Shown here in pieces: positions 37,346 through 48,341 of a DNA stretch of 64,000 nt (the stretch's first letter is position 1; every line of letters starts with the position of its first letter). Both the position numbers and the translations under genes were made by a program. The DNA comes from Seonamhaeicola sp. S2-3 (GTDB lineage Bacteria; Bacteroidota; Bacteroidia; Flavobacteriales; Flavobacteriaceae). The stretch is from the NCBI RefSeq assembly GCF_001971785.1, contig NZ_CP019389.1, positions 693,001-757,000 of the forward strand, read 5' to 3'. Below the pieces are notes generated by a model, which was not told where the DNA came from, ran no database searches, and saw only the letters and a program-made list of their open reading frames with translations.

Positions 37346-37714
37346 TTATGCTTTTTTCTTATTAGCAACTGTTTTTCTTCTACCTTTTCTAGTTCTAGAG
37401 TTGTTTTTTGTGCGTTGACCTCTTAAAGGAAGTCCTGCTCTATGACGAATACCTCTATAACATCCTATGTCCATTAAACGTTTAATGTTCATTTGAGTTT
37501 CAGAACGTAATTCCCCCTCTATTGTGTAAGCTGAAACAGCCTCACGAATGCTACTTATTTGATCATCGCTCCAATCTTGAACTTTGATATTTTCATCAAC
37601 CTTAGCAGTTGCTAAAATTTCTTGTGCTCTACTTTTACCTACTCCGTAGATATATGTTAAAGCAATTACTCCTCTTTTTTGTTTTGGTATATCTACACCT
37701 GCAATTCTTGCCAT
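37346..37714 (-). CDS. rpsM: 30S ribosomal protein S13
   Basis: S13 of the small-subunit head, which contacts the large subunit and tRNA. The 122-residue product has [67 protein letters not shown], the expected basic C-terminal extension. It follows rpmJ after a 106-bp gap containing degenerate repeats, and its stop is 6 bp before rpsK. Confidence 0.99.
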   Translation of the reverse strand: MARIAGVDIPKQKRGVIALTYIYGVGKSRAQEILATAKVDENIKVQDWSDDQISSIREAVSAYTIEGELRSETQMNIKRLMDIGCYRGIRHRAGLPLRGQRTKNNSRTRKGRRKTVANKKKA

Positions 37715-37820
37715 ATTGTTTTTAGTTTCTAGTTGTTAGTCTTTAGTTGTTAGAATCCTAAACATTTCTATTTCAAGCAGATTCATCTAACCACTAAAAA
37801 ACTAATGACTCTTTTCTAAT

Positions 37821-37937
37821 TTAACCTTGTCTTTGTTTAAATCTAGGATTCTTTTTGTTTATAACGTAAAGTCTACCTTTTCTACGCACAATTTTACAAT
37901 CTGCGCTTCTTTTTTTAACTGATGCTCTTACTTTCAT
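37821..37937 (-). CDS. rpmJ: 50S ribosomal protein L36
   Basis: A short 38-codon gene between infA and rpsM, read as [14 protein letters not shown] then [15 protein letters not shown] and NPRFKQRQG. Of the usual zinc ligands (Cys11, Cys14, Cys27, His33) only Cys14 remains: position 11 is Ser, 27 is Asn and 33 is Phe. This is a zinc-free L36. It starts 4 bp after the infA stop. Confidence 0.97.
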   Translation of the reverse strand: MKVRASVKKRSADCKIVRRKGRLYVINKKNPRFKQRQG

Positions 37938-37941
37938 CTTA

Positions 37942-38157
37942 TTAGTATCTATAAGTTATTCGAGCCTTAGTTAAATCGTAAGGGCTCATTTCTAATTTCA
38001 CTTTATCTCCTGGTAATAGCTTAATGTAATGCATACGCATTTTACCAGAAATATGAGCAGTCACAATGTGACCGTTTTCTAATTCAACACGAAACATAGC
38101 ATTTGATAATGCCTCTATAATGGTTCCGTCTTGTTCTATTGCTGCTTGTTTTGCCAT
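37942..38157 (-). CDS. infA: translation initiation factor IF-1
   Basis: Occupies the ribosomal A site during initiation. The 71-residue OB-fold protein has [70 protein letters not shown]. It follows secY by 10 bp; the map and adk genes often found here in other phyla are absent. Confidence 0.99.
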   Translation of the reverse strand: MAKQAAIEQDGTIIEALSNAMFRVELENGHIVTAHISGKMRMHYIKLLPGDKVKLEMSPYDLTKARITYRY

Positions 38158-38167
38158 AGTATAATAT

Positions 38168-39514
38168 TTAAGCTATTGCTTTTCTATTTTTACCCGTTTT
38201 CATCAAGCCATCATAATGTCTATTCAACAAGTATGAATTTACCTGTTGTGCGGTATCAATTGCAACTCCTACCATAATTAGTAATGATGTACCACCAAAG
38301 AATAATGCCCAACCTTGACTTACATCCATAAGCTTAACAATAAATGCTGGGAACACAGCTATAAGCGCTAAGAATATAGAACCAGGCAAAGTTATTTGAG
38401 ACATTATTTTATCTAAATATTCAGCTGTTTCAGAACCTGGACGAATACCTGGTATGAAACCGCCACTACGTTTTAAATCATCTGCCATTTTGTTAGTTGG
38501 TACTGTAATTGCCGTATAAAAATATGTAAATACAATAATTAATAAAGCAAATACTAAATTATACCAAAAACCAAAAATATCTGCAAAATTAGTTTGTAAC
38601 CAAGCTCCAGCTGAGGTATCTTTTAAGAAAGAAGATCCTCCAATTAAACTAGGCACAAACATAATAGCTTGAGCAAAAATGATTGGCATTACACCAGAAG
38701 CATTAAGCTTTAATGGTATATATTGTCTTGATCCACCAACGGCAGCTTTTTCATAACCACCAGATGCTGTTCTTCTTGCGTATTGTACTGCAATTTTTCT
38801 AACAGCCATTACTAACATAACAGAAGCAAGAATAATAACAAACCAAATAACTAATTCAAAAAGAATAAGCATTACGTTATTACCTTCCATTCTAGTTGCT
38901 GCGTTTTGAAGAAAGGCTTGTGGCAATGTAGCAATAATACCAACCATAATTAATAATGAAATACCATTACCAATACCTTTGTCTGTGATTTTTTCACCTA
39001 ACCACATTGCAAAAATACACCCTGTAACTAAAATACTTACAGATGAAAAATAGAACAACGGTCCTGTTCCTAATAAAAAGGCACTTTGTGGCACACCTAA
39101 ACTAGGCAAACTAGCTAAATAGGTTGGAGATTGAAACAAACATATTGCAATAGTTAACCAACGTGTTATTTGAGTAATTTTCTTTTGACCACTAGCACCT
39201 TCCTTTTGCAACTTTTGCAAATAAGGAATAGCAATACCCATTAACTGTACAACAATAGAAGCAGAAATGTATGGCATAATACCTAATGCAAACACAGATG
39301 CTCTTGATAAAGCTCCACCAGTAAAGGCACTAAGTAAACCAAGGATTCCCGTTTCAGTATTAGCCCCTAATTCACTTAATTGACCTGCATCTATACCAGG
39401 CAATGTAACTTGAGTACCAAAACGATAAACTAATAACAAACCAAGTGTAACTATGATTCTGTTTCTTAGTTCCTCTATTTTCCAAACATTTTTTATTGAT
39501 TCTATGAATTTCAT
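38168..39514 (-). CDS. secY: preprotein translocase subunit SecY
   Basis: Channel of the SecYEG translocon. The 448-residue protein has ten hydrophobic segments, the plug/TM2 region ([30 protein letters not shown]), the cytosolic loop [36 protein letters not shown] and the C-terminal [12 protein letters not shown]-like helices. Its length is normal. It lies between rplO and infA, as in other Bacteroidota. Confidence 0.99.
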   Translation of the reverse strand: MKFIESIKNVWKIEELRNRIIVTLGLLLVYRFGTQVTLPGIDAGQLSELGANTETGILGLLSAFTGGALSRASVFALGIMPYISASIVVQLMGIAIPYLQKLQKEGASGQKKITQITRWLTIAICLFQSPTYLASLPSLGVPQSAFLLGTGPLFYFSSVSILVTGCIFAMWLGEKITDKGIGNGISLLIMVGIIATLPQAFLQNAATRMEGNNVMLILFELVIWFVIILASVMLVMAVRKIAVQYARRTASGGYEKAAVGGSRQYIPLKLNASGVMPIIFAQAIMFVPSLIGGSSFLKDTSAGAWLQTNFADIFGFWYNLVFALLIIVFTYFYTAITVPTNKMADDLKRSGGFIPGIRPGSETAEYLDKIMSQITLPGSIFLALIAVFPAFIVKLMDVSQGWALFFGGTSLLIMVGVAIDTAQQVNSYLLNRHYDGLMKTGKNRKAIA

Positions 39515-39528
39515 ACTGTAATAGGGTC

Positions 39529-39981
39529 TTATAATGTTACAGCTTCTCCTCCTGCAGCTTCAATAGCAGCTTTTGCTGAAGCAGTAAACTTATGAGCAGA
39601 TACTTTTAATTTAGCTTTTAATTCTCCTCTACCTAAAATTTTAACTAGATCATTTTTTCCAGCTAACCTGTTAGATAAAATAACATCTAAATCTACAGTA
39701 TCTTTAATTTTCTTATCGTCAACCAATTGTTGTAATGTATCTAAATTGATACCTTGATATTCAACACGGTTTATATTTTTAAAGCCAAATTTAGGCACAC
39801 GTCTTTGAAGCGGCATTTGACCACCTTCAAAACCTAATTTTTTAGAATAACCAGAACGTGACTTGGCACCTTTGTGACCACGTGTAGCGGTACCACCTTT
39901 TCCAGAACCTTGTCCTCTACCTACTCTTTTTCCTTGACTTTTTACTGAACCTTGTGCAGGTTTTAAATTACTTAAATCCAT
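39529..39981 (-). CDS. rplO: 50S ribosomal protein L15
   Basis: Late-assembly large-subunit protein. The 150-residue product has MDLSNLKPAQGSVKSQGKRVGRGQGSGKGGTATRGHKG, SGYSKKLGFEGGQMPLQRRVPKFGF and ends LKVSAHKFTASAKAAIEAAGG. The Gly/Arg/Lys-rich N-terminus is typical. It lies 12 bp from rpmD and 14 bp from secY. Confidence 0.99.
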   Translation of the reverse strand: MDLSNLKPAQGSVKSQGKRVGRGQGSGKGGTATRGHKGAKSRSGYSKKLGFEGGQMPLQRRVPKFGFKNINRVEYQGINLDTLQQLVDDKKIKDTVDLDVILSNRLAGKNDLVKILGRGELKAKLKVSAHKFTASAKAAIEAAGGEAVTL

Positions 39982-39993
39982 TTCAGTTTTGTA

Positions 39994-40176
39994 TTATTTT
40001 GCTTCTTCAACAGAAACTAAATGTGAAACTTTAGCAATCATTCCAAGAATGTTTGGAGTTGCCTCGTGTTCTTTAACTTGTCCAATCTTTTTAAGACCAA
40101 GAGCTTCTAAAGTTCTTTTTTGTCTTTGCGTACGATTGATAGCGCTTTTAACCTTTGTTACTTTAATCTTTCCCAT
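39994..40176 (-). CDS. rpmD: 50S ribosomal protein L30
   Basis: The 60-residue product, MGKIKVTKVKSAINRTQRQKR then TLEALGLKKIGQVKEHEATPN and ILGMIAKVSHLVSVEEAK, is full length. It lies between rpsE and rplO, the standard spc-operon position. Confidence 0.98.
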   Translation of the reverse strand: MGKIKVTKVKSAINRTQRQKRTLEALGLKKIGQVKEHEATPNILGMIAKVSHLVSVEEAK

Positions 40177-40187
40177 GATTGATTTTA

Positions 40188-40712
40188 TTAAGCGTTAAAA
40201 ACTTTTTCAAGTGAAATACCTCTATCTTTGGCAATAGTATTAGCATCTCTTAATTGTAATAAAGCATCAAATGTTGCTTTTACAACGTTATGTGGGTTAG
40301 AAGACCCTTGAGATTTTGATAATACATCATGTACACCAACTGCTTCAAGAACTGTTCTTACAGCACCACCAGCAATTACACCTGTACCAGGAGCAGCAGG
40401 AATAATATTTACTCTTGCACCACCATACTTACCTTTTTGCTCATGTGGTAAAGTTCCTTTTCTTATAGGGATACGAACTAGGTTTTTCTTAGCATCTTCT
40501 ACGGCTTTTGCTATTGCACTAGCAACGTCTTTAGATTTTCCTAAACCTTGTCCTACAACACCAGCCTCATCACCAACTACTACAATTGCTGAGAAACCAA
40601 ATGCTCTACCACCTTTAGTTACTTTTGTAACTCTTTGTACACCAACTAAACGATCTTTAAGATCTAATCCACCTGGTTTTACTAATTCTACACTTTTATA
40701 TTTTTGATACAT
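40188..40712 (-). CDS. rpsE: 30S ribosomal protein S5
   Basis: S5 of the decoding centre region. The 174-residue product has [50 protein letters not shown] (double-stranded RNA-binding-like domain) and the C-terminal [42 protein letters not shown]. It carries no obvious change at the spectinomycin-related loop (TKGGRA). Confidence 0.99.
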   Translation of the reverse strand: MYQKYKSVELVKPGGLDLKDRLVGVQRVTKVTKGGRAFGFSAIVVVGDEAGVVGQGLGKSKDVASAIAKAVEDAKKNLVRIPIRKGTLPHEQKGKYGGARVNIIPAAPGTGVIAGGAVRTVLEAVGVHDVLSKSQGSSNPHNVVKATFDALLQLRDANTIAKDRGISLEKVFNA

Positions 40713-40718
40713 AATTTC

Positions 40719-41075
40719 TTAGAATTTAAGTCCTGCTTCTCTAGCGCCGTCAGCTAATGATTTTACTCTTCCGTGATATAAATACCCTCCTCTATCAAAA
40801 GCAATAGTTTCAACACCAGCTTTTAAAGCTTTTTCTGCAATAGCTTTTCCTACTAAAGCTGCTTTTTCAATTTTAGTACCTTTTGCAGAACTAATTTCTT
40901 TATCTCTTGAAGATGCAGCACTAATAGTGTTACCAGTTACATCATCTACAATTTGAGCATAAATTTCTTTATTGCTTCTATAAACAGCTAATCTTGGTCT
41001 TGCTTCTGTACCAGAAACAACCTTACGGATCCTGTTTTTTATTCTTAATCTTCTTTGATTCTTTGTTAATGCCAT
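40719..41075 (-). CDS. rplR: 50S ribosomal protein L18
   Basis: Binds 5S rRNA in the central protuberance. The 118-residue product has [88 protein letters not shown]. It lies 6 bp before rpsE and 10 bp after rplF. Confidence 0.99.
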   Translation of the reverse strand: MALTKNQRRLRIKNRIRKVVSGTEARPRLAVYRSNKEIYAQIVDDVTGNTISAASSRDKEISSAKGTKIEKAALVGKAIAEKALKAGVETIAFDRGGYLYHGRVKSLADGAREAGLKF

Positions 41076-41085
41076 AACTAATTTA

Positions 41086-41628
41086 TTAAGCTGATTTACC
41101 TGCTTTTCTTCTTATTTCTTCACCAACAAACTTGATACCTTTACCTTTGTATGGTTCTGGTTTTCTAAAACCTCGAATTTTGGCTGCTACCTGCCCAACA
41201 AGTTGCTTATCGTGAGATGTTAGTTTAACTATTGGGTTTTTACCTTTTTCACTTACTGTTTCAACTTTAACTTCTGGAGCTAAACTCATAACAATATTGT
41301 GTGAAAAACCTAAAGCTAAATCAAGTTTTTGCCCTTGATTAGTAGCTCTGTAACCTACACCTACTAATTCTAATTCTTTGGTCCATCCTTTTGATACACC
41401 TTCAATCATGTTATTGATTAAAGATCTGTATAAACCATGTTTAGATTTGTTATCTTTATTATCAGAAGAGCGTGTAACGTAAACATTACCTTCTTCAACT
41501 TTAACATTTACAGTATCAAAGTTTTGAGTTAATTCTCCTAATTTACCTTTTACTGTAATTACGTTATCCTTTACTTCTACAGTAACTCCTTCTGGAATTG
41601 CAACTGGGTTATTTCCTATTCTACTCAT
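41086..41628 (-). CDS. rplF: 50S ribosomal protein L6
   Basis: Two-domain protein near the GTPase-associated region. The 180-residue product starts [22 protein letters not shown], with [31 protein letters not shown] and the C-terminal [26 protein letters not shown]. Its length is normal. Confidence 0.99.
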   Translation of the reverse strand: MSRIGNNPVAIPEGVTVEVKDNVITVKGKLGELTQNFDTVNVKVEEGNVYVTRSSDNKDNKSKHGLYRSLINNMIEGVSKGWTKELELVGVGYRATNQGQKLDLALGFSHNIVMSLAPEVKVETVSEKGKNPIVKLTSHDKQLVGQVAAKIRGFRKPEPYKGKGIKFVGEEIRRKAGKSA

Positions 41629-41643
41629 GTCTTTCTCCCTTTT

Positions 41644-42042
41644 TTAGTAAACGTAACATAAAACTTCTCCACCTACATTATCCCTTTTGGCTTGTTTACC
41701 TGTCATTACTCCATGAGAAGTAGAAACTATGGCTATACCAAGACCATTAAGAATTCTAGGTAATTCTTTTGCACCTGCATACTTACGTAAACCTGGTTTA
41801 CTTATTCTTTGAATTTTCTTAATTACAGGCTCTTTAGTAACACTATTATATTTAAGTGCTATTTTAATAGTGCCTTGTGTTGTAGAATCATCAAATTTAT
41901 AACTTAAAATATATCCTTGTTCAAATAATATTTTAGTTATGTCTTTCTTTAAATTAGACGCAGGAATCTCAACCACTCTGTGGCCAGCACGCACTGCATT
42001 TCTAATTCTTGTTAAATAATCCGCAATTGGATCTGTGTACAT
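41644..42042 (-). CDS. rpsH: 30S ribosomal protein S8
   Basis: Binds helix 21 of 16S rRNA and, in E. coli, represses the spc operon. The 132-residue product starts MYTDPIADYLTRIRNAVRAGHRVVEIPAS and ends ISTSHGVMTGKQAKRDNVGGEVLCYVY-like (AIVSTSHGVMTGKQAK). A 72-bp gap to rpsN upstream may hold an S8 target, but I see no clear structure. Confidence 0.99.
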   Translation of the reverse strand: MYTDPIADYLTRIRNAVRAGHRVVEIPASNLKKDITKILFEQGYILSYKFDDSTTQGTIKIALKYNSVTKEPVIKKIQRISKPGLRKYAGAKELPRILNGLGIAIVSTSHGVMTGKQAKRDNVGGEVLCYVY

Positions 42043-42114
42043 AATTAATTGATTTAGTGATTTTGGTTTTCAGTGTTGGTTACTGAACCTTAAATCTGAT
42101 TATTTTAAATAATA

Positions 42115-42384
42115 TTACCAACTAGCTTTTCTAACACCAGGAATAAGGCCTTTGTTTGCCATTTCTCTAAACATTACACGAGAAATACCAAAATCTCTCA
42201 TATATCCTTTAGGTCTTCCTGTTAATTTACATCTATTATGCATACGAATTGGAGAAGCATTTTTTGGTAACTTTTGCAATGCTTCATAATCTCCAGCTTC
42301 TTTTAAAGCTTTACGTTTTGCAGCATATTTAGCTACTGTTTTAGCTCTTTTTACCTCACGGGCTTTCATTGATTCTTTAGCCAT
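42115..42384 (-). CDS. rpsN: 30S ribosomal protein S14 (zinc-independent, long form)
   Basis: The 89-residue product has [74 protein letters not shown]. It is the long (about 89-101 residue) zinc-free type, with only one Cys left. It starts 3 bp after the rplE stop. Confidence 0.98.
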   Translation of the reverse strand: MAKESMKAREVKRAKTVAKYAAKRKALKEAGDYEALQKLPKNASPIRMHNRCKLTGRPKGYMRDFGISRVMFREMANKGLIPGVRKASW

Positions 42385-42387
42385 GTC

Positions 42388-42939
42388 TTAGTTCTTTTTA
42401 AAAGGTAATCCTAATTCGGTTAATAATGATTTTGCTTCTTTATCTGTTTCGGCAGATGTTACAAATGTAATATCCATTCCAGAAATTTTATTAACTTTAT
42501 CTATATTAATTTCTGGGAATATTATTTGCTCAGTAATTCCTAAATTGTAATTACCTCTTCCGTCAAAACCAGTAGCTTTAATTCCGTTAAAATCTCTTAC
42601 ACGTGGTAAAGCAGATGTTACTAAACGGTCTAAAAACTCATACATTCTTTCGCCACGTAAAGTAACTTTAGCTCCAATTGGCATACCTTTACGTAATTTA
42701 AAAGATGCAACGTCTTTCTTTGAAATAGTTGCTACAGCTTTTTGTCCTGAAATAGCAGTTAACTCTTCTACAGCGTAGTCAATTAACTTTTTATCAGCAA
42801 CGGCTGCACCTACTCCTTTAGAAATAACTATTTTTTCTAGTTTAGGAACTTGCATTACATTTTTGTATCCAAATTCTTCTGTAAGAGCTGAAATTACTCT
42901 GCTTTTATACTCTTCTTTAAGTCTTGGTGAATATGCCAT
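42388..42939 (-). CDS. rplE: 50S ribosomal protein L5
   Basis: Binds 5S rRNA and contacts the small-subunit head. The 183-residue product has [90 protein letters not shown]. Separated from rplX by 2 bp. Confidence 0.99.
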   Translation of the reverse strand: MAYSPRLKEEYKSRVISALTEEFGYKNVMQVPKLEKIVISKGVGAAVADKKLIDYAVEELTAISGQKAVATISKKDVASFKLRKGMPIGAKVTLRGERMYEFLDRLVTSALPRVRDFNGIKATGFDGRGNYNLGITEQIIFPEINIDKVNKISGMDITFVTSAETDKEAKSLLTELGLPFKKN

Positions 42940-42941
42940 AA

Positions 42942-43253
42942 CTATATTACTTCATTAGATTTTACTGAAAATCTCACTTTCTTATCACCTTCTATTCTGA
43001 ACCCAACTCTTGTTGTTTCTCCTGAAGAGGTTAACAATGATAAGTTAGATATATGAATTGGTGCTTCTTTTTCTACAATACCACCTTGAGGGTTTTGTGC
43101 ACTTGGTTTTGTGTGTTTTTTCACCATGTTCACACCTTCTACTATGGCTTTGTTTGTATCTTTAAATACCTTTTGTACTTTACCTTCAGATCCTTTGTGG
43201 TCTCCGGCAATTACTCTTACGGTATCTCCTGATTTAATTTTAAGCTTTGTCAT
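42942..43253 (-). CDS. rplX: 50S ribosomal protein L24
   Basis: Early assembly protein with a KOW motif ([26 protein letters not shown]). The 103-residue product has [33 protein letters not shown]. It lies between rplN and rplE. Confidence 0.99.
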   Translation of the reverse strand: MTKLKIKSGDTVRVIAGDHKGSEGKVQKVFKDTNKAIVEGVNMVKKHTKPSAQNPQGGIVEKEAPIHISNLSLLTSSGETTRVGFRIEGDKKVRFSVKSNEVI

Positions 43254-43266
43254 CTTAAATAATGTA

Positions 43267-43635
43267 TTAAAGCACCTCTGGTGCTAATGATACAATCTTC
43301 ATGAATTGTTTATCACGAAGTTCTCTTGCAACAGGACCAAATACGCGTGTTCCTCTCATTTCACCGGTTGGGTTTAATAAAACACATGCGTTATCATCAA
43401 ATCTTATATAAGATCCGTCTGGTCTTCTTACTTCCTTTACGGTACGTACTACTACTGCAGTAGAAACTGCTCCTTTTTTAATGTTTCCATTAGGCGTTGC
43501 ATCTTTAACAGAAACAACTATTTTGTCTCCTACTGTAGCGTATCTTCTGTTAGTACCACCTAGAACACGTATTGTTAATACTTCTTTTGCTCCAGTGTTA
43601 TCTGCTACTTTAAGTCTTGATTCTTGTTGTACCAT
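43267..43635 (-). CDS. rplN: 50S ribosomal protein L14
   Basis: Interface protein contacting h14 of the small subunit. The 122-residue product starts [27 protein letters not shown], with [53 protein letters not shown]. Two bp separate it from rpsQ. Confidence 0.99.
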   Translation of the reverse strand: MVQQESRLKVADNTGAKEVLTIRVLGGTNRRYATVGDKIVVSVKDATPNGNIKKGAVSTAVVVRTVKEVRRPDGSYIRFDDNACVLLNPTGEMRGTRVFGPVARELRDKQFMKIVSLAPEVL

Positions 43636-43637
43636 AA

Positions 43638-43895
43638 TTACTTAGCTCTTTCAATTATTTCAACTAATCTCCAACATTTAGATTTACTTAAAGGACGAGT
43701 TTCCATAATCCTTACTGTATCTCCTTCGTTGCAGTCGTTTTTTTCATCGTGTGCAACGTACTTCTTCGTTTTTAAAACGAATTTTCCATACATAGGGTGT
43801 TTTACTTTTTTAACCTCAGAAACCACAATAGATTTCTGCATTTTGTTACTAGTAACTACTCCTATACGTTCTTTTCTTAAATTTCTTGTTTCCAT
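43638..43895 (-). CDS. rpsQ: 30S ribosomal protein S17
   Basis: An 85-residue OB-fold protein binding the 5' domain of 16S r[49 protein letters not shown] and [28 protein letters not shown]. Confidence 0.99.
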   Translation of the reverse strand: METRNLRKERIGVVTSNKMQKSIVVSEVKKVKHPMYGKFVLKTKKYVAHDEKNDCNEGDTVRIMETRPLSKSKCWRLVEIIERAK

Positions 43896-43907
43896 CTTTC
43901 AGCAGAA

Positions 43908-44099
43908 TTATTGTAAATCTCTTTTAGTTAATTCGGTTGCAATTCTTGCTATTGTTCTTCTCACTGAACGTAATTGAATTGGGTTTTCTAAAGGAGATAT
44001 TGCATGAGCCAATTTTAGGTCTGAATAACTTTTTTTAGTCTCACCAAGTTTTTCTTGCAACTCAGCTGTAGATAATTCTTTAATTTCTGATTGTTTCAT
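43908..44099 (-). CDS. rpmC: 50S ribosomal protein L29
   Basis: I choose the ATG at 44099 (MKQSEIKELSTAELQEK); a longer form from 44135 would overlap rplP. The 63-residue helical protein at the tunnel exit has LKLAHAISPLENPIQLRSVRRTIARIATEL. Normal length with this start. Confidence 0.97.
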   Translation of the reverse strand: MKQSEIKELSTAELQEKLGETKKSYSDLKLAHAISPLENPIQLRSVRRTIARIATELTKRDLQ

Positions 44100-44112
44100 A
44101 ATATCAAATAAA

Positions 44113-44532
44113 TTATGCTTCGTAATCGCGAGCAATTATAAACTTAGTTTTAACTGGTAATTTTTGAGCTGCTAAACGTAATGCTTCTTTAGCTACGTCT
44201 ACAGGCACACCACCAATTTCAAATAAAACGCGTCCAGGTTTTACAACAGCCACCCATAACTCTACAGCACCTTTACCTTTACCCATACGTACTTCAAGAG
44301 GCTTTTTTGTGATAGGTTTGTCTGGAAAAATTTTAATCCAAAGCGACCCTTCTCTTTTCATGTAACGAGTAGCAGCAATACGTGCAGCTTCAATTTGACG
44401 TGATGTTATAAACTTAGAATCTAGTGCTTTTATACCGAAAGTACCGTTAGAAAGTTGGTTTCCTCTTTGAGAAATCCCCTTCATACGTCCCTTCTGTTGC
44501 TTACGAAATTTTGTTCTTTTAGGTTGTAACAT
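44113..44532 (-). CDS. rplP: 50S ribosomal protein L16
   Basis: Needed for A-site tRNA accommodation. The 139-residue product starts [37 protein letters not shown] and has [33 protein letters not shown]. Position Arg82-type region (RMGKGKG) is normal. It lies 19 bp after rpsC. Confidence 0.99.
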   Translation of the reverse strand: MLQPKRTKFRKQQKGRMKGISQRGNQLSNGTFGIKALDSKFITSRQIEAARIAATRYMKREGSLWIKIFPDKPITKKPLEVRMGKGKGAVELWVAVVKPGRVLFEIGGVPVDVAKEALRLAAQKLPVKTKFIIARDYEA

Positions 44533-44551
44533 GTTTCTTTACTTTAAAAAA

Positions 44552-45259
44552 TTACTTTCTACGACGAGGATTTTTTCCACGTCCACCTTTTCCTTGCTTC
44601 TTAGATAAACCAACAAGCGGAGAAAGCTCTCTTTTACCATATACTTCACCTTTCATAATCCATACTTTAACACCTAATCTACCATAAGTAGTATGTGCTT
44701 CAACTAAAGCATAGTCAATGTCGGCTCTAAATGTTGATAAAGGAATACGTCCTTCTTTATAGTGTTCGCTACGTGCCATTTCAGCACCATTTAAACGACC
44801 ACTAATTTGAATTTTGATTCCTTCTGCATTCATACGCATAGTAGCAGCGATAGCCATCTTTATTGCACGACGGTATGAAATTCTGTTTTCAATTTGTCTT
44901 GCAATACTTGATGCTACTAAGTATGCATCTAGTTCAGGTCTTTTAATTTCAAAAATATTAATCTGAACTTCTTTTCCAGTAATTTTTTTAAGCTCTTCTT
45001 TTAACTTGTCTACCTCTTGACCGCCTTTACCAATAATGATACCTGGGCGAGCTGTAGTGATAGTAACGGTTACAAGCTTAAGCGTTCTCTCAATAATTAC
45101 TCTACTTACACTAGCTTTAGATAAACGCGCGTGAACGTATTTTCTAATTTTATCGTCTTCGGCAAGCTTATCGCCATAATCATTTCCTCCGTACCAGTTA
45201 GATTCCCATCCTCTGATAATTCCTAAGCGATTTCCGATTGGATTTGTTTTTTGTCCCAT
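44552..45259 (-). CDS. rpsC: 30S ribosomal protein S3
   Basis: mRNA-entry protein with a KH domain. The 235-residue product has [47 protein letters not shown] (KH), [33 protein letters not shown] and [17 protein letters not shown]. The tail [16 protein letters not shown] is basic. Confidence 0.99.
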   Translation of the reverse strand: MGQKTNPIGNRLGIIRGWESNWYGGNDYGDKLAEDDKIRKYVHARLSKASVSRVIIERTLKLVTVTITTARPGIIIGKGGQEVDKLKEELKKITGKEVQINIFEIKRPELDAYLVASSIARQIENRISYRRAIKMAIAATMRMNAEGIKIQISGRLNGAEMARSEHYKEGRIPLSTFRADIDYALVEAHTTYGRLGVKVWIMKGEVYGKRELSPLVGLSKKQGKGGRGKNPRRRK

Positions 45260-45268
45260 ACTTCTATC

Positions 45269-45676
45269 TTAGCTTTGTGTGTTATTGTTAGCTCCTACCA
45301 CTAATGTTACGTGGTTAGAACGTTTTCTAATTCTATGTGCACGACCTTGAGGTGCTGGACGTAATCTTTTTAACATTGATCCGCCATCAACTCTAATCTC
45401 TTTTACAAATAATTCAGCCGACTCTACATCTGCATCTTCGTTTTTAGATTGCCAATTAGCAATTGCTGAAAGTAATAACTTTTCTAAACGGTTTGATGCT
45501 TCTTTTTGACTAAATTTTAAAATATTAAGTGCTTTTTCAACGCTTTCACCTCTTACTAAATCGGCTACTAAACGCATTTTTCTTGGTGACGTAGGACAGT
45601 TATTAAGTTTAGCAAAAGCTACTTGCTTTTTACTTTCCTTAATAGCGTCTGCCATTTGTTTTTTACGACTTCCCAT
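45269..45676 (-). CDS. rplV: 50S ribosomal protein L22
   Basis: Lines the exit tunnel. The 135-residue product starts [43 protein letters not shown], with [33 protein letters not shown] (the tunnel hairpin). Five bp separate it from rpsS. Confidence 0.99.
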   Translation of the reverse strand: MGSRKKQMADAIKESKKQVAFAKLNNCPTSPRKMRLVADLVRGESVEKALNILKFSQKEASNRLEKLLLSAIANWQSKNEDADVESAELFVKEIRVDGGSMLKRLRPAPQGRAHRIRKRSNHVTLVVGANNNTQS

Positions 45677-45681
45677 AGCTC

Positions 45682-45960
45682 TTATTTTTTACCTTTATTT
45701 TTAGCACCTGCATGTCCACGGAATGAACGTGTTGGTGAAAACTCTCCTAATTTATGACCTACCATATTTTCTGTTACATAAACAGGAACAAATTGACGGC
45801 CATTGTGTACTGCTATAGTTTGTCCAACAAAATCTGGAGTAATCATAGAGGCTCTAGACCAAGTTTTGATTACTGTTTTTTTGTTAGCTTCTACATTTGC
45901 AGCTACCTTTTTTTCTAACTTATAATGAACGTATGGTCCTTTTTTTAGTGATCTTGCCAT
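45682..45960 (-). CDS. rpsS: 30S ribosomal protein S19
   Basis: The 92-residue head protein has [74 protein letters not shown]. Three bp separate it from rplB. Confidence 0.99.
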   Translation of the reverse strand: MARSLKKGPYVHYKLEKKVAANVEANKKTVIKTWSRASMITPDFVGQTIAVHNGRQFVPVYVTENMVGHKLGEFSPTRSFRGHAGAKNKGKK

Positions 45961-45963
45961 GTT

Positions 45964-46791
45964 TTATTTCTTTCTACGTTCTACAATATATTTATTACTC
46001 GCTTTTGTTTTAGAACGGGTTCTATAACCTTTTGCAGGTATACCATTTCTAGAACGTGGGTGTCCACCAGAAGCTCTACCTTCACCACCACCCATTGGGT
46101 GATCTACAGGGTTCATTCTAACTGGGTTGGTACGTGGTCTTCTTCCTAACCATCTTGTTCTACCCGCTTTACCACCAACTATTAATTGATGATCTGAGTT
46201 AGATACAACACCTATAGTTGCCATACAAGCAGCTAACACTAAACGTGTTTCGCCTGAAGGTAATTTAATGGTTGCAAACTTACCATCTCTTGCCATTAAT
46301 TGAGCAAATGCACCAGCACTACGTGCCATAACAGCACCTTGACCAGGACGTAACTCTACACAAGAAATAATAGTTCCTAATGGAATTTCACTTAATGGCA
46401 TTGCATTTCCAATTTCTGGAGCAACACCAGACTCACCAGACACTACATTTTGCCCAACCTGTAAACCGTTTTGAGCAATAATATATCTTTTTTCACCATC
46501 TTGATAATTCAATAAAGCAATAAAAGCTGATCTGTTTGGATCGTATTCAATAGTTTTAACCTCTGCTGGAATACCAGTTTTGTTACGTTTAAAATCAATG
46601 ATACGATACTTCTTCTTATGACCTCCACCTTTATAGCGCATGGTCATTTTTCCTTGACTGTTTCTACCACCTGAACGTTTTTTCGGAGCTAATAAGCTTT
46701 TCTCCGGCTTATCAGTAGTAATGGCGTCATACCCGTTTACCACTCTAAATCGCTGTCCTGGTGTGATTGGTTTTAATTTTCTTACTGACAT
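45964..46791 (-). CDS. rplB: 50S ribosomal protein L2
   Basis: Primary rRNA-binding protein essential for subunit joining. The 275-residue product has [41 protein letters not shown], the active-centre loop [42 protein letters not shown]. Normal length. Confidence 0.99.
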   Translation of the reverse strand: MSVRKLKPITPGQRFRVVNGYDAITTDKPEKSLLAPKKRSGGRNSQGKMTMRYKGGGHKKKYRIIDFKRNKTGIPAEVKTIEYDPNRSAFIALLNYQDGEKRYIIAQNGLQVGQNVVSGESGVAPEIGNAMPLSEIPLGTIISCVELRPGQGAVMARSAGAFAQLMARDGKFATIKLPSGETRLVLAACMATIGVVSNSDHQLIVGGKAGRTRWLGRRPRTNPVRMNPVDHPMGGGEGRASGGHPRSRNGIPAKGYRTRSKTKASNKYIVERRKK

Positions 46792-46796
46792 TCTAA

Positions 46797-47087
46797 TTAC
46801 ATATTAGCGTATAAATCAATCATCTCACCTTCCGCCAGTTGTACAATTGCTTTTTTAACAGCATTTGTTTTACCATGTTGAATACCAGTTTTTGTATACT
46901 TGGTACTACGATCTGGACGGACATTTATAGTACGAACTTTTTCAACAGAAACACCATATGTAGCTTCAACAGCTTTTTTGATTTCCACCTTGTTCGCCTT
47001 TGTATTCACCGCGAAAGTATAGCAGTTTCTTAACTCGCTATCAGTAGTCGCTTTTTCTGTGATTATAGGTTTAATTAAGATACTCAT
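46797..47087 (-). CDS. rplW: 50S ribosomal protein L23
   Basis: Exit-site docking protein for SRP and trigger factor. The 96-residue product has [59 protein letters not shown]. Seven bp separate it from rplD. Confidence 0.98.
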   Translation of the reverse strand: MSILIKPIITEKATTDSELRNCYTFAVNTKANKVEIKKAVEATYGVSVEKVRTINVRPDRSTKYTKTGIQHGKTNAVKKAIVQLAEGEMIDLYANM

Positions 47088-47094
47088 CTGTTTC

Positions 47095-47724
47095 TTATTT
47101 ACTTAAGTTTGTTTCAATTCCTTCTAAAGCACCTTCTAAAAGAACTACTTGATTAGCGTTTAAAATCTTATAAGTATTTAGTTCTGTGTTAGTTATAACT
47201 TCAGAACCTTTTAAATTGCGCGATGACAAATATACGTTATTATTCGACCCACCCAACACAAACAAAGATTTTTTGTTTTCTAAGTCTAAAGCCTTTAAAA
47301 TAGCTGTAAAGTTTTTAGTTTTTGGAGACTCAAAATTAAAGTCTTCTAAAACTGTTATTGACTTCTCATTAGCTTTAATTGACAAAGCAGACTTACGTGC
47401 TAATCTTTTTAAATTCTTATTAAGTTTAAAACTGTAGTTTCTTGGTCTTGGACCGAACATACGACCACCACCTTTAAAAACTCCAGACTTAATACTACCT
47501 GCTCTAGCAGTACCAGTTCCTTTTTGCTTTTTAATCTTACGCGTACTACCAGCAATCTCACCTCTTTCTTTAGATTTGTGAGTACCTTGACGTTGGTTAG
47601 CTAAATACTGTTTAACGTCTAAATATACCGCGTGATTATTTGGTTCAATAGCAAACACCTCTTTAGAAAGCTCTGCTTTTCTACCCGTGTCTTTTCCGTT
47701 TATATCTAAAACTGCTACTTTCAT
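47095..47724 (-). CDS. rplD: 50S ribosomal protein L4
   Basis: Exit-tunnel protein and, in gammaproteobacteria, autogenous regulator of the S10 operon. The start is the ATG at 47724 ([14 protein letters not shown]), which shares one base with the rplC stop, so the two are translationally coupled. The 209-residue product has [57 protein letters not shown]. Confidence 0.98.
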   Translation of the reverse strand: MKVAVLDINGKDTGRKAELSKEVFAIEPNNHAVYLDVKQYLANQRQGTHKSKERGEIAGSTRKIKKQKGTGTARAGSIKSGVFKGGGRMFGPRPRNYSFKLNKNLKRLARKSALSIKANEKSITVLEDFNFESPKTKNFTAILKALDLENKKSLFVLGGSNNNVYLSSRNLKGSEVITNTELNTYKILNANQVVLLEGALEGIETNLSK

Positions 47725-48341
47725 TACTTCTGAATTGTTACATAAGAGTTTTTGTGTCCAGGTACACAACCTTTAACAACAAGTAAGTTTTTTTCAGGAA
47801 CTACTTTTAACACTCTTAAATTTTGAACTTTCACTTTTTCACCACCCATTCTTCCGGCCATTTTCATGCCTTTGAATACTCTTGCAGGATATGATGCAGC
47901 TCCAATAGAACCTGGTGCTCTTAAACGATTATGTTGACCGTGAGTAGCTTGACCTACACCGCCAAAACCATGACGTTTCACAACACCTTGAAATCCTTTT
48001 CCTTTTGATGTTCCCGATACATCAACAAATTCACCTTCAACAAAGTGATCTACAGTGATTGCATCTCCTAATTTGTACTCCTCCTCAAAACCTTTGAATT
48101 CAACGACTTTGCGTTTTACAGAAGTACCCGCTTTTTTGGCATGACCTAAGTCTGCTTTAGTAGCGCTTTTTTCTGTCGCGTCATCGAAACCTAATTGAAC
48201 AGCTTCGTAGCCGTCAACTTCTTTAGTTCTGACTTGGGTAACGATACATGGTCCAGCTTCGATTACTGTACAAGGAATATTTTTCCCGTTTTCATCAAAG
48301 ATGCTGGTCATACCGATTTTTTTTCCAATTAACCCAGACAT
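47724..48341 (-). CDS. rplC: 50S ribosomal protein L3
   Basis: Early-assembly protein reaching the peptidyl-transferase region. The 205-residue product starts [19 protein letters not shown] and has [60 protein letters not shown]. The start follows a 149-bp structured gap after rpsJ that carries a terminator-like hairpin. Confidence 0.99.
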   Translation of the reverse strand: MSGLIGKKIGMTSIFDENGKNIPCTVIEAGPCIVTQVRTKEVDGYEAVQLGFDDATEKSATKADLGHAKKAGTSVKRKVVEFKGFEEEYKLGDAITVDHFVEGEFVDVSGTSKGKGFQGVVKRHGFGGVGQATHGQHNRLRAPGSIGAASYPARVFKGMKMAGRMGGEKVKVQNLRVLKVVPEKNLLVVKGCVPGHKNSYVTIQK

